NCBI GenBank assembly: GCA_007121575.1
Contig: SKKJ01000006.1
Location: forward strand, 1 to 13,403
Direction: 5' to 3'
Source: Natronomonas sp.
Lineage (GTDB): Archaea; Halobacteriota; Halobacteria; Halobacteriales; Haloarculaceae
Length of the DNA: 13,403 nt
In this document: positions 7,236 through 13,403 of the stretch, piece after piece
How the letters are laid out: every line of letters begins with the position of its first letter
Position numbering within the stretch: position 1 is the stretch's first letter
Made by a program: the position numbers and the translations under genes
Notes under the pieces: model-generated
Told to the model about the DNA's origin: nothing
Database searches by the model: none
What the model saw: only the letters and a program-made list of their open reading frames with translations

Positions 7236-8903
7236 GTGATTTGGCAGATCACCGTTTTCGCTACTCCGACAGTATTTGCTTTCGTCGTGACGCTGTTTTT
7301 GGCGGGCTACGCCCTCGTTCAATACACATCCGGTATGCGCGATCCGGTCGTCGTGCTCTTTTTTTGGGTCACGATCGCCACACTCGTTTGGACCGGGTTT
7401 TCAGCGCTCAAACTTCTGCACGTGAACCCCGATACCAAGCTGTTGTTTTATCGGCTCCTCCACGTTGGAGCGGCCGTCTTGCCACCGCTTTTCTTTCTGT
7501 TCGTGATCGCATACACCGACCGAACCCGGTGGCTTCGGCCCACCGTCGTTGGCGGTGTGTTCGTCCTCCCGTGTCTCTTCGTGGCCCTCCTGTTCGTCGA
7601 TCCTGGAGGTGTGGTCGTCGCTGGCACCGAACAGTTCACGAACGGCCTCGTCGTCGTTCGTGTTCACGACGGTCCGGGATTTCTCGTTTTTATGTTCTAC
7701 AGCACTGTGTTAGTTCTGGCGGCGCTCGCGCTGCTGTTGATCGAAACGTGGCGCATCGGATCGACGTATTATCCTCAATCGGCGCTGATCACAGGGGCCG
7801 TGATCGCGCCAATCGGTTTCGGACTACTTACGCAGGCCGCGGTGCCGCCGTTCGTAGACGACCGGATCAATCTCGTCCCGACATCCGCTGCGGTTTCGAC
7901 GGTCGTTCTCGGATTTCTCCTGGTTCGATACAGGCTGTTCGCGCTCCCCCCACTCGCTTACACGACCGCGATGAAATACTCGCCGGACGGAATCTTCGTC
8001 CTCGATCGCGATGGGCGGATCGTTCACGTGAATGGTGAGGGCCGAACGGTGCTCGAACAGGCGGACGCTGGATCGGGTGCATCGCTTCCATCCCGCTTCG
8101 GTGGCCTCGAACTCGAAACCGTGTCCGGAGAACTCATCGAAATCGAACGTGGTCTCGAGCGGTCGGTATATTATCGAGTGTTCGTCACATCGCTAACTCG
8201 CGGTGGACGGCACGTCGGCTGGGTCCTGATACTCCGCGATGAGACGGCTCAGCAACGCCGACAGGAGAAACTCCGACGCCAAAACGAACACCTCGACCGG
8301 TTTGCCGCAACCATCTCACACGATCTCAGAAATCCTCTCAGCGTCGCCCAAGGTTTTCTCGAACTAGCTCGATCCGATGTCGATCACGACGCGCTCGATC
8401 GAATCGAGAACGCACATGCCAGGATCGAAGAACTCACCGAAGAGCTTCTCATGCTTGCACGCGAGGGCAAACAACTCAACGAGATCGAGCCAGCGATGCT
8501 GCCAGCGGTCGCTGACCAGGCGTGGGAAACGGTCGAGACCGATTCAGCGACGCTTGCTATCGAAACCACACAATCGATACTGGCTGATTCGATGATGTTG
8601 CGGCAGATCTTCGAAAACCTCTTTCGGAATGCGGTCGAACACGGCGGGGCCGACGTACACATCGTGGTTGGCGATCTCGACGACGGATTCTTTATCGAGG
8701 ATGATGGGCCCGGAATCCCCGAGCGCGATCGGCAGACCGCACTTACCTCCGGGTATTCGACCTCCACGGAGGGATCCGGCCTCGGCTTAGAGATCGTTCG
8801 ATCGATCGCTGAAGCTCACGGTTGGCGAGTGGTCCTCGTCGACGGAAACGATGGGGGAGCCCGAATCGAGTTCACGGCGGTCGATCGAGCGGCGTGTGAG
8901 TGA
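7236..8903 (+). CDS. 7-TM membrane sensor histidine kinase with PAS domain
   Basis: A 555-residue membrane kinase. Seven hydrophobic segments fill the first 235 residues (about 5-27, 38-60, 69-92, 100-120, 146-168, 178-200, 209-230), matching the HisKA_7TM N-terminal region common in haloarchaea. A PAS domain follows (about 245-345; SPDGIFVLDRDGRIVHVN), then DHp helices with phosphoacceptor His362 in TISHDLRNPL, and an ATPase domain with N box ENLFRNAVEH near 460, G1 box EDDGPGIP and G2 box GSGLGLEIV. All catalytic boxes look intact, so it should autophosphorylate. The GTG start gives MIWQITVF, similar to the usual start of the family. No response-regulator gene is adjacent, so its partner lies elsewhere. 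It follows the broken kinase by 100 bases with its own promoter-like boxes. The signal is unknown. Confidence 0.93.
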   Translation: MIWQITVFATPTVFAFVVTLFLAGYALVQYTSGMRDPVVVLFFWVTIATLVWTGFSALKLLHVNPDTKLLFYRLLHVGAAVLPPLFFLFVIAYTDRTRWLRPTVVGGVFVLPCLFVALLFVDPGGVVVAGTEQFTNGLVVVRVHDGPGFLVFMFYSTVLVLAALALLLIETWRIGSTYYPQSALITGAVIAPIGFGLLTQAAVPPFVDDRINLVPTSAAVSTVVLGFLLVRYRLFALPPLAYTTAMKYSPDGIFVLDRDGRIVHVNGEGRTVLEQADAGSGASLPSRFGGLELETVSGELIEIERGLERSVYYRVFVTSLTRGGRHVGWVLILRDETAQQRRQEKLRRQNEHLDRFAATISHDLRNPLSVAQGFLELARSDVDHDALDRIENAHARIEELTEELLMLAREGKQLNEIEPAMLPAVADQAWETVETDSATLAIETTQSILADSMMLRQIFENLFRNAVEHGGADVHIVVGDLDDGFFIEDDGPGIPERDRQTALTSGYSTSTEGSGLGLEIVRSIAEAHGWRVVLVDGNDGGARIEFTAVDRAACE

Positions 8904-8914
8904 TCGATCCCAAC

Positions 8915-8937
8915 GCGATCACCCTCGGTGTGATTGC
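8915..8937 (+). terminator. stem-loop after the 7-TM kinase gene
   Basis: Eleven bases past the kinase stop, gcgatcac and gtgattgc can pair (8 pairs, one G-U) around a 7-base loop, cctcggt. No U-tract follows directly, although T-rich patches occur at 8957-8961, 8982-8985 and 9005-9008. It could help end the plus-strand transcript where it faces the convergent operon. Archaeal termination depends mainly on T-tracts, so the call is tentative. Confidence 0.35.
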
Positions 8938-9013
8938 TCGCCCGAGTGTACTCGTGGTTTCTCCTGTCTGGCGTATACACGTTTTAACCCGCTGTCGCCA
9001 CGCGTTTTATCCC

Positions 9014-9205
9014 TCACTTGGTGTCTCCCGTCCGGAGTTCATCGCCGTCTTCGCGGCTTTCGCGCTGCTCGGATAAGTGTTCCCAGATCTCCGTACACCC
9101 GGCTCCGTCCGGGATCGAATCGAGATGGCGATCTGCGGTCTCGGTTTCGGCCTCTGTTTCGGCTTGGACGGAACGATCCGTCGCTCGTCGCTCGCTATCG
9201 TTCAC
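9014..9205 (-). CDS. small acidic protein, third gene of the reductase operon
   Basis: A 63-residue protein of unknown function, read from GTG 9205 to TGA 9014-9016. The GTG shares one base with the TAG stop of the FrhB-like gene, and gaggag (9214-9219 on the complement) sits 8 bases ahead as a Shine-Dalgarno, so translation is probably coupled. The N-terminal half is Glu/Thr-rich and likely disordered. The C-terminal half has a compact motif, DGAGCTEIWEHLSEQRE (about 33-49), with the only cysteine, Cys37, followed by a short amphipathic helix. No membrane segment or known fold is recognised. The frame is open far upstream to 9439, but that part is an Arg-rich shadow of the FrhB-like gene. 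Coupling suggests it works with the reductase, perhaps as a stabilising or regulatory subunit; this is inference. Confidence 0.72.
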   Translation of the reverse strand: MNDSERRATDRSVQAETEAETETADRHLDSIPDGAGCTEIWEHLSEQRESREDGDELRTGDTK

Positions 9206-10458
9206 TAACACCACTCCTCGTATTGATGGACGCGGGCTGGATTGAGTGGTCTCGGCTCGCGCTCTGTGTGCTCGTACGCTTCGATGTGTTCGGATCGATC
9301 GATACCGACCGGTCCGTTCGGGTCGTACTCCCGTTCGAGCAAGCGTTTCGCTCGCTGTTCGTTCCACGAGGCTAGCCCTTCCATCGACTCGGTGTTGTCG
9401 AGCTCTGCGTACTCCAGCGCGGACGACGCGAGTTCCCACGCGCGCTCGCCGCGCTCGGTCTGGACGACGAATGTCGTCTGTCCGTCGTCGCTCCCGACGC
9501 TGCCGGCGCTGAGATCAGCCGCCTCGCCGAGGAAATCGGCGCACTCATCACAGCCGCGCAATCCTGATGCCGAGAACGCACTGACCGGTTCTTCTAACAG
9601 CGGCTCGCCGTCGGCGTCGTGCGCGGAGAGGACGCCGTCGGTCACGTCGATCGATTCGACCGACGCCGGATCGACGCCGAACGCGGAGAGCTGCCCGACG
9701 AGCCGGTCGTACTCGAAGCTTCGGGTACACATGAGCGCGACCGTGAGGGCGAACGGCGACGCAGAGTCGTGGTCGTACCGCTCTAACGCGGTTGCGCCCT
9801 GAATCACACACGGAGTGCCGACGACGGCGAGCGCCGGATCTTCGAGGCTGTGCTCCTCCAGCAGCGCGTCGATCTGTCCGAGCCCCATCGTCTGATTGTA
9901 GACGCTCCCTCCGGCCTCGCGCAGCGTCTCGCCCGAAGTCGCAATCGTCGCCACACCGCGAAGCGGCCGATCGGGATCTTCACGCGCGACCAACGCGCCG
10001 TCCAGTTCGCTGCGATCGAGCAACGTCGCCAGCAGTTCCGTCACGACCCCGCCGTCCTGCCCGGCGACCCTGGTCTCGGCGCGTTTCGCCCGAGCGGCGT
10101 AGACAGACGGCGTTTCGAGCCCCCGCTCCGCACGAACGCGTTCGACGAGGCTCTCGTAGCGAAGACCGCTTCGCGGACAGTAGTCCCAACAGCTCGAACA
10201 GCCGGTACACATCCGAACCAGCGTGGGGCGGCCCTCCTCCTCGTCGATACCTATGGAATCGGATGGACAGGCGGCCACACAGCTCGCACACTGGACACAT
10301 CGGCCTGCTTCGATCACGGCCTCATCGAGGTCGCGGAACCAGATCTTCTCGGCCGGTTCGTCTACCTCGCCGGGCGCTTCGCGCGGATCCGACCCGACGC
10401 TCGGGATCCGCGGTTCGTACCGGACGGGATTCTTCGGAGGGTGGTTCGTTTTGGACAT
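9205..10458 (-). CDS. FrhB/FpoF-like F420-binding iron-sulfur flavoprotein
   Basis: A 417-residue protein of the coenzyme F420 hydrogenase/dehydrogenase beta-subunit family, flavoproteins that pass electrons between F420 and iron-sulfur carriers. After a 45-residue haloarchaeal extension come two 4Fe-4S ferredoxin motifs, Cys54/57/60/64 (CVQCASCVAACP) and Cys84/87/90/94 (CTGCSSCWDYCP). The FrhB N-terminal region follows (AGQDGGVVTELLATLL, about 132-147), then the C-terminal region with VVGTPCVIQG (Cys217), LMCTRSFEYDRL (Cys244) and CDECADFLGEAADLSAGSVG (from Cys303). It starts one base after the stop of the rhodanese-reductase gene. A near-perfect Shine-Dalgarno, ggaggtga, inside that gene lies 6 bases before ATG. 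It is the likely electron-input partner of the sirohaem reductase, using F420H2 or ferredoxin. The donor is not proven by sequence, since some family members do not use F420. Confidence 0.88.
   Translation of the reverse strand: MSKTNHPPKNPVRYEPRIPSVGSDPREAPGEVDEPAEKIWFRDLDEAVIEAGRCVQCASCVAACPSDSIGIDEEEGRPTLVRMCTGCSSCWDYCPRSGLRYESLVERVRAERGLETPSVYAARAKRAETRVAGQDGGVVTELLATLLDRSELDGALVAREDPDRPLRGVATIATSGETLREAGGSVYNQTMGLGQIDALLEEHSLEDPALAVVGTPCVIQGATALERYDHDSASPFALTVALMCTRSFEYDRLVGQLSAFGVDPASVESIDVTDGVLSAHDADGEPLLEEPVSAFSASGLRGCDECADFLGEAADLSAGSVGSDDGQTTFVVQTERGERAWELASSALEYAELDNTESMEGLASWNEQRAKRLLEREYDPNGPVGIDRSEHIEAYEHTEREPRPLNPARVHQYEEWC
9214..9219 (-). promoter_or_regulatory. Shine-Dalgarno of the 63-residue gene
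   Basis: On the minus strand gaggag lies 8 bases before the GTG at 9205, inside the last codons of the FrhB-like gene. It decides the start of the small gene and supports translational coupling. Confidence 0.5.
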
Positions 10459-10459
10459 T

Positions 10460-12853
10460 TCAGCTCACCTCCGTTTGCTGTTTCGGACGAACGGTCTCGC
10501 CGTACAGAAGCGCTCGAAGCCGATCGAATGACTGCCGTCTCGTCCAGTCTCCGAACGACTCGTCGGCGTTCCGTTCCCGCGCATAACAACGCACGCTTCG
10601 CCGGATCGCGTCGGGAACGTCATCGATCGGGAGGCTGCCGGCGATCCAATCGATGAACTCGCCCCGTTCGAGATCGCCACCCAGACCGACGTCTGCGGCC
10701 GGAACCTCTTCCGTATCGTCGCGGTATCGTTCGCCGCGCAGCCCGAAATCGCCGATCTGTGGCTGAGCGCAGGAGGCCGAGCAGCCGCTCATGTGAATCC
10801 GGATCGCCTCGGGGAGGTCCGATTCATCGATCTCGTCGCTGGCTGCGATCTGTGCATCGAGTTCCCGAGCCCATCGAAGACCGCGCGTTTTCGTCTCGAT
10901 GATGCCGTACGTACAGAATTCCGACCCCGTGCACGTGACGATGCCGCGTTCGAACGGACCGGGATTGGGTCGGTACGTTTCGAGCAGCGGTTCGGCCAGC
11001 AGCTCGTCGACGGATTCCGGCGGGATATGCGGCAACAGGACGTTCTGATTGAGCGTGAGTCGAACCTCGCCGTCGCCGTACTCCTCTGAGAGGCTCACGA
11101 GCGTCCGGAACTCCCCGGCGAGGAGCCGTCCGGTCGGGACGTTCAGACCCACGTACCGGTTCCCGTCCGTCTGTTCGTGAACGCCGACATGATCCCCGCG
11201 GTAGCTGGTCGTCAGTTCCTCGCCCGCCGATTCGAACTCGAACGGGAACCGACGTTGGACCTCCTCGCGAAACTGCGTTATACCCATCGCCTCGACGAGG
11301 AATCGAAGGCGATTGGCGGCGATATCGAGATAGTTTCCCTGTCGCATAAACACGTCCGCCACCGCCTCGACGAGCGGGATGACCTGCTTGCGCTCGATGA
11401 AGACGTCGAGGTCGCTGGCCGCGCGCGGGCCGTCCGAGAGGCCGCCACCGACGAGCACGTGGAACCCCAGCCGGCCGTCTTTCCGGGCCGGGAGAAACCC
11501 GATATCGTTGATCTGGGCGCGAGCGCAGTTCTCGTGACAGCCCGTGACGCTCACCTTGAATTTGCGGGGCATATTGGCGTAGTACTCGTCTAAGAGGAAC
11601 CGGTCGGTGATCTCGTCGGCGAGATCGTCCGTTTCCATCGGAGCCGCACCGAGACCGTCGGCGGGACAGCAGACGACGTTTCTGACCGAGTTGCCACAGG
11701 CCTGCATTGTCGTGAGTCCGACCGCTTCGTACCGATCCCAGATTTCCGGGATATCCTCCAGTTCGATCCAGTGCATCTGGATGTCCTGTCGGGTCGTCAC
11801 GTCGAGATAGACGTCTCCGAAAATCGGGTTCTGCTGGTTCCCTCCGTACGCTTCGGGGGCGCGAGCGAACTCGTGTGCGACATCGGCTATCGTGTGCGCT
11901 TGCTCGCCGGTGAGTTGTCCGCCCGGAATCTTCGTCCGAAGCATGTAGTAACCGTCGTGTTTCGTGCCGTAGATACCGACGAGTTTCAGGCGGCCGGATA
12001 CGTCGTCGCCCAACTCGGCGCGAACGACGTCGCCGCCCGACTCGGCGTACTCGCGGATGATCGCCGCGGTTCCCTCGGGATCCCACGTGGGCGATTCCTG
12101 TCGAATCCAGTCCGTGAGGCTTTTCTCGTAGAACTCGACGCGTTCGAAGCCGAGATGTTTGAGCACGACGTACGTGTGACTGAGTCGGCGTGCGGTGTTA
12201 CAGTAGAGAATGATCCGGCGATCCCTCGTTATCTCCCGTTCTTCGAGCAGCTGCTTGATTTCGGCCTCGGGACGGAGCCGCCCGTCCGAGAGCAGCGACT
12301 CCCAACCGAGCTGGACGGCGCTCGGTATGTGCGCTTGGTTGTACTCCGTCGGCGTCCGGGTATCAAGGAGGATCGTATCGTCCTCGACCGCCGCCTCGAC
12401 GTCTTCGCGCTCGACGATGGGCGTTCGCGTTTCTTCCGGGGAATTCGCCCTGTAATCGGTCGGTTCGTGCTCAACGGTTCCCGTTTCGGTTTCGGCGACC
12501 GTTCGCCACGATTCGAAGCCGCCATCGAGCAATCGGAGGCGGCCTCCGTGTCCGAAGACATCGGCCGTCAACAAAAACCGAGCGGCGTAGACGCCGTTCT
12601 CCCCGTCGTATGCGAGGATATCGTCGTCGGGACCGATTCCAGCCTCACCGAGGAGTTCCTCGAAATCCGCACGAATCGGCAGCTTTCCCGCCGAGCCACT
12701 GCCTGAATCCCGAAACGAGTCGTACGGGATGTTCCTCGCACCGGGAATGTGGCCGATCTCGATGAAATCGTGCCGTTCGCGGACGTCGATGACCGTCACG
12801 TCCGATCGATACTGCGTGGGCCACTCCGGGGAAACGATCCCGAAGCGGGTCAT
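10460..12853 (-). CDS. tandem rhodanese fused to sirohaem nitrite/sulfite reductase
   Basis: A 797-residue fusion. Residues about 10-125 and 150-262 are two rhodanese domains. The first has Asp in its active-site loop (AYDGENG) and should be inactive; the second has catalytic Cys218 in YCNTARRLSHT. From about 290 the protein is a two-half nitrite/sulfite reductase: ferredoxin-like half-domains near 295-365 and 545-615 and sirohaem domains near 375-520 and 620-760. The sirohaem/4Fe-4S ligands are in the second half: Cys641 and Cys647 (CTGSEFC), Cys691 and Cys695 (CSASC). The first half carries ACGNSVRNVVCCP (Cys386, Arg391, Cys395/396) and CHENC (439/443). It would reduce sulfite to sulfide or nitrite to ammonia with six electrons in the cytoplasm. 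The FrhB-like gene follows after one base. Sulfite seems more likely than nitrite because of the rhodanese, but sequence alone does not settle it. Ordinary assimilatory enzymes lack the rhodanese part. Confidence 0.92.
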   Translation of the reverse strand: MTRFGIVSPEWPTQYRSDVTVIDVRERHDFIEIGHIPGARNIPYDSFRDSGSGSAGKLPIRADFEELLGEAGIGPDDDILAYDGENGVYAARFLLTADVFGHGGRLRLLDGGFESWRTVAETETGTVEHEPTDYRANSPEETRTPIVEREDVEAAVEDDTILLDTRTPTEYNQAHIPSAVQLGWESLLSDGRLRPEAEIKQLLEEREITRDRRIILYCNTARRLSHTYVVLKHLGFERVEFYEKSLTDWIRQESPTWDPEGTAAIIREYAESGGDVVRAELGDDVSGRLKLVGIYGTKHDGYYMLRTKIPGGQLTGEQAHTIADVAHEFARAPEAYGGNQQNPIFGDVYLDVTTRQDIQMHWIELEDIPEIWDRYEAVGLTTMQACGNSVRNVVCCPADGLGAAPMETDDLADEITDRFLLDEYYANMPRKFKVSVTGCHENCARAQINDIGFLPARKDGRLGFHVLVGGGLSDGPRAASDLDVFIERKQVIPLVEAVADVFMRQGNYLDIAANRLRFLVEAMGITQFREEVQRRFPFEFESAGEELTTSYRGDHVGVHEQTDGNRYVGLNVPTGRLLAGEFRTLVSLSEEYGDGEVRLTLNQNVLLPHIPPESVDELLAEPLLETYRPNPGPFERGIVTCTGSEFCTYGIIETKTRGLRWARELDAQIAASDEIDESDLPEAIRIHMSGCSASCAQPQIGDFGLRGERYRDDTEEVPAADVGLGGDLERGEFIDWIAGSLPIDDVPDAIRRSVRCYARERNADESFGDWTRRQSFDRLRALLYGETVRPKQQTEVS
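10465..10472 (-). promoter_or_regulatory. strong Shine-Dalgarno of the FrhB-like gene
   Basis: Read on the minus strand this is ggaggtga, complementary to the 3' end of archaeal 16S rRNA, 6 bases before ATG 10458. It is within the final codons of the reductase gene. Most other genes here lack such a site, so it marks an internal operon gene. Confidence 0.75.
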
Positions 12854-13123
12854 CGTCCGTCACCGTGCAGTATGAAACGCATCTCTACTGGCCCTTGAAT
12901 GTCTGTCTCCTTTCAAGTATCTCTCTCGGTAAAACACACCTATGGTCCTCGATCGAGGTTACATACTCCTCCATTTATGACATACTCTATACCATTATAT
13001 AATGGGTGATTAAATACTGATAGCTCACGAAATGGACGACATGAGCGCTTTCGGTATACCGGATCGCATCTGGCATTTACAGGCAAGAATTTCTGGATAA
13101 TCGTCGAGTGACAAACGGCCCAT
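12854..13123. other. non-coding region with palindromes upstream of the operon
   Basis: About 270 bases between the operon start and the end of the permease gene; no convincing gene is seen. From left to right it holds an inverted repeat, CTTGAA-N12-TTCAAG (12894-12917); a minus-strand TATA-like gttttacc (12928-12935); a 12-base palindrome, cctcgatcgagg (12947-12958); and a 14-base AT-rich palindrome, ccattatataatgg (12992-13005). The last could act as a TATA box on either strand. A 22-residue plus-strand frame lies at 13032-13100. Confidence 0.6.
12894..12917. promoter_or_regulatory. candidate operator: inverted repeat before reductase operon
   Basis: Six-base arms CTTGAA and TTCAAG are separated by 12 bases, 41 bases upstream of the operon ATG. 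If the minus-strand gttttacc at 12928-12935 is the TATA box, transcription would start inside or next to the repeat, where a bound repressor could block it. The arms are short, so chance is possible. Confidence 0.35.
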
Positions 13124-13403
13124 TCACGCCGCTTGCAGTCGATGCAGAGGCGGCAACCGCGAGAGCCGCCACGCGGCGACCGACGCACTCAGGGTTCCGA
13201 TACAGACGGCTAGGGCGAATCCACCGATGAGAAACTGCGTTTCGATCTGAACGAGCCCCTCGAAACCGACGAGTTCCGCGATCACTCGGTTGAGGAGCGT
13301 GGCCGCGGGAATCGCGACGAGAACGCCGACGAGACCGCCGAGTACGCCGAGAACGATTCCCTGTCCGGCCGCGATCCCAACGATCGAGACGCGACGGATG
13401 CCG
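13124..13403 (-). CDS. FtsX-like ABC transporter permease, C-terminal fragment
   Basis: The minus strand is open from the window edge to TGA 13124-13126, giving 93 complete residues; the start lies outside. It begins GIRRVSIVGIAAGQG, has a Gly/Val/Leu-rich membrane segment (GIVLGVLGGLVGVLVAI), a short loop, a second membrane segment (FLIGGFALAVCIGTLSASVAA) and ends in WRLSRLPPLHRLQAA. This is the closing pattern of the FtsX/MacB permease domain: R-x-x-x-x-x-x-x-x-G-x-x-L-G, then S...A..RLSRL-P---LQ. Such permeases pair with an ABC ATPase in lipid or lipoprotein export or extracytoplasmic signalling. The substrate and the ATPase partner are outside the window. The transcript would run toward the reductase operon on the same strand, but 270 bases separate them. 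Confidence 0.85.
   Translation of the reverse strand, partial: GIRRVSIVGIAAGQGIVLGVLGGLVGVLVAIPAATLLNRVIAELVGFEGLVQIETQFLIGGFALAVCIGTLSASVAAWRLSRLPPLHRLQAA

Noticed and set aside
9792..10586. 264- and 268-codon plus-strand frames opposite the FrhB-like gene
   Set aside because: They are Arg/Ser-rich shadows; the minus strand carries two complete ferredoxin motifs and FrhB signatures.
10824..12086. 420-codon minus-strand frame inside the reductase gene
   Set aside because: It is an alternative frame of the reductase gene, very rich in Arg and Gly, unlike acidic haloarchaeal proteins.
11771..12706. 311-codon plus-strand frame opposite the reductase
   Set aside because: It is antisense to the rhodanese-reductase gene, which has clear domains and ligands in its own frame. 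The antisense product matches no family and arises from GC-rich codon structure.
12940..13188. 82-codon minus-strand frame with several cysteines
   Set aside because: It overlaps the end of the permease gene in another frame and crosses the AT-rich palindromes; the cysteines are irregular and form no metal-binding motif.

Overview
This window looks like chromosome from a halophilic archaeon (class Halobacteria). The proteins are strongly acidic. Several genes have a TATA-like box about 25-30 bases ahead of a start codon with no ribosome binding site, the usual leaderless arrangement. CTAG is rare (I noticed about five sites). The families present (receiver/multi-PAS kinases, a 7-TM histidine kinase, a DUF5658-like membrane protein, an F420-type FrhB protein) are common in haloarchaea. 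I cannot name a genus. I see no rRNA, intact tRNA, CRISPR array or insertion sequence.

Layout from left to right. (1) The 3' end of an SRPBCC-fold gene (2-250, +). (2) A non-coding stretch with a tandem duplication that doubles a TATA box, followed by an S9-family peptidase (508-2298, +). (3) A GNAT acetyltransferase (2376-2972, +), which meets, tail to tail with 6 bases between stops, a two-gene minus-strand unit: a DUF5658-like membrane protein (3415-3903) and an unknown 139-residue protein (2979-3398). (4) An AT-rich divergent promoter region (3904-4139). (5) A large receiver/multi-PAS histidine kinase (4140-7135, +), broken by an apparent single-base frameshift near 4600. (6) A 7-TM histidine kinase (7236-8903, +). 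(7) A convergent minus-strand operon, 12853 down to 9014: a tandem rhodanese fused to a sirohaem nitrite/sulfite reductase, an FrhB-like F420/flavin iron-sulfur protein, and a 63-residue acidic protein. (8) A 270-base non-coding region with three palindromes, then the C-terminal end of an FtsX-like ABC transporter permease (13124-13403, -).

The most interesting system is the three-gene operon. Its genes are tightly joined: 1 base between the first two, with a strong Shine-Dalgarno inside the upstream gene, and a 1-base TAG/GTG overlap between the last two. The gene content suggests a reductase in which an FrhB-like module passes electrons from F420H2 or ferredoxin to a sirohaem/4Fe-4S centre. 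A fused rhodanese might supply or capture sulfur (for example thiosulfate or persulfide) on the same polypeptide. This resembles in logic the F420-dependent sulfite reductase (Fsr) of methanogens, but with a different arrangement. The function is inferred.

The kinase region has its own oddities: a receiver with Glu in place of the phosphoacceptor Asp, a LOV-like PAS domain lacking the photoadduct cysteine, a degenerate G1 box, and the frameshift.
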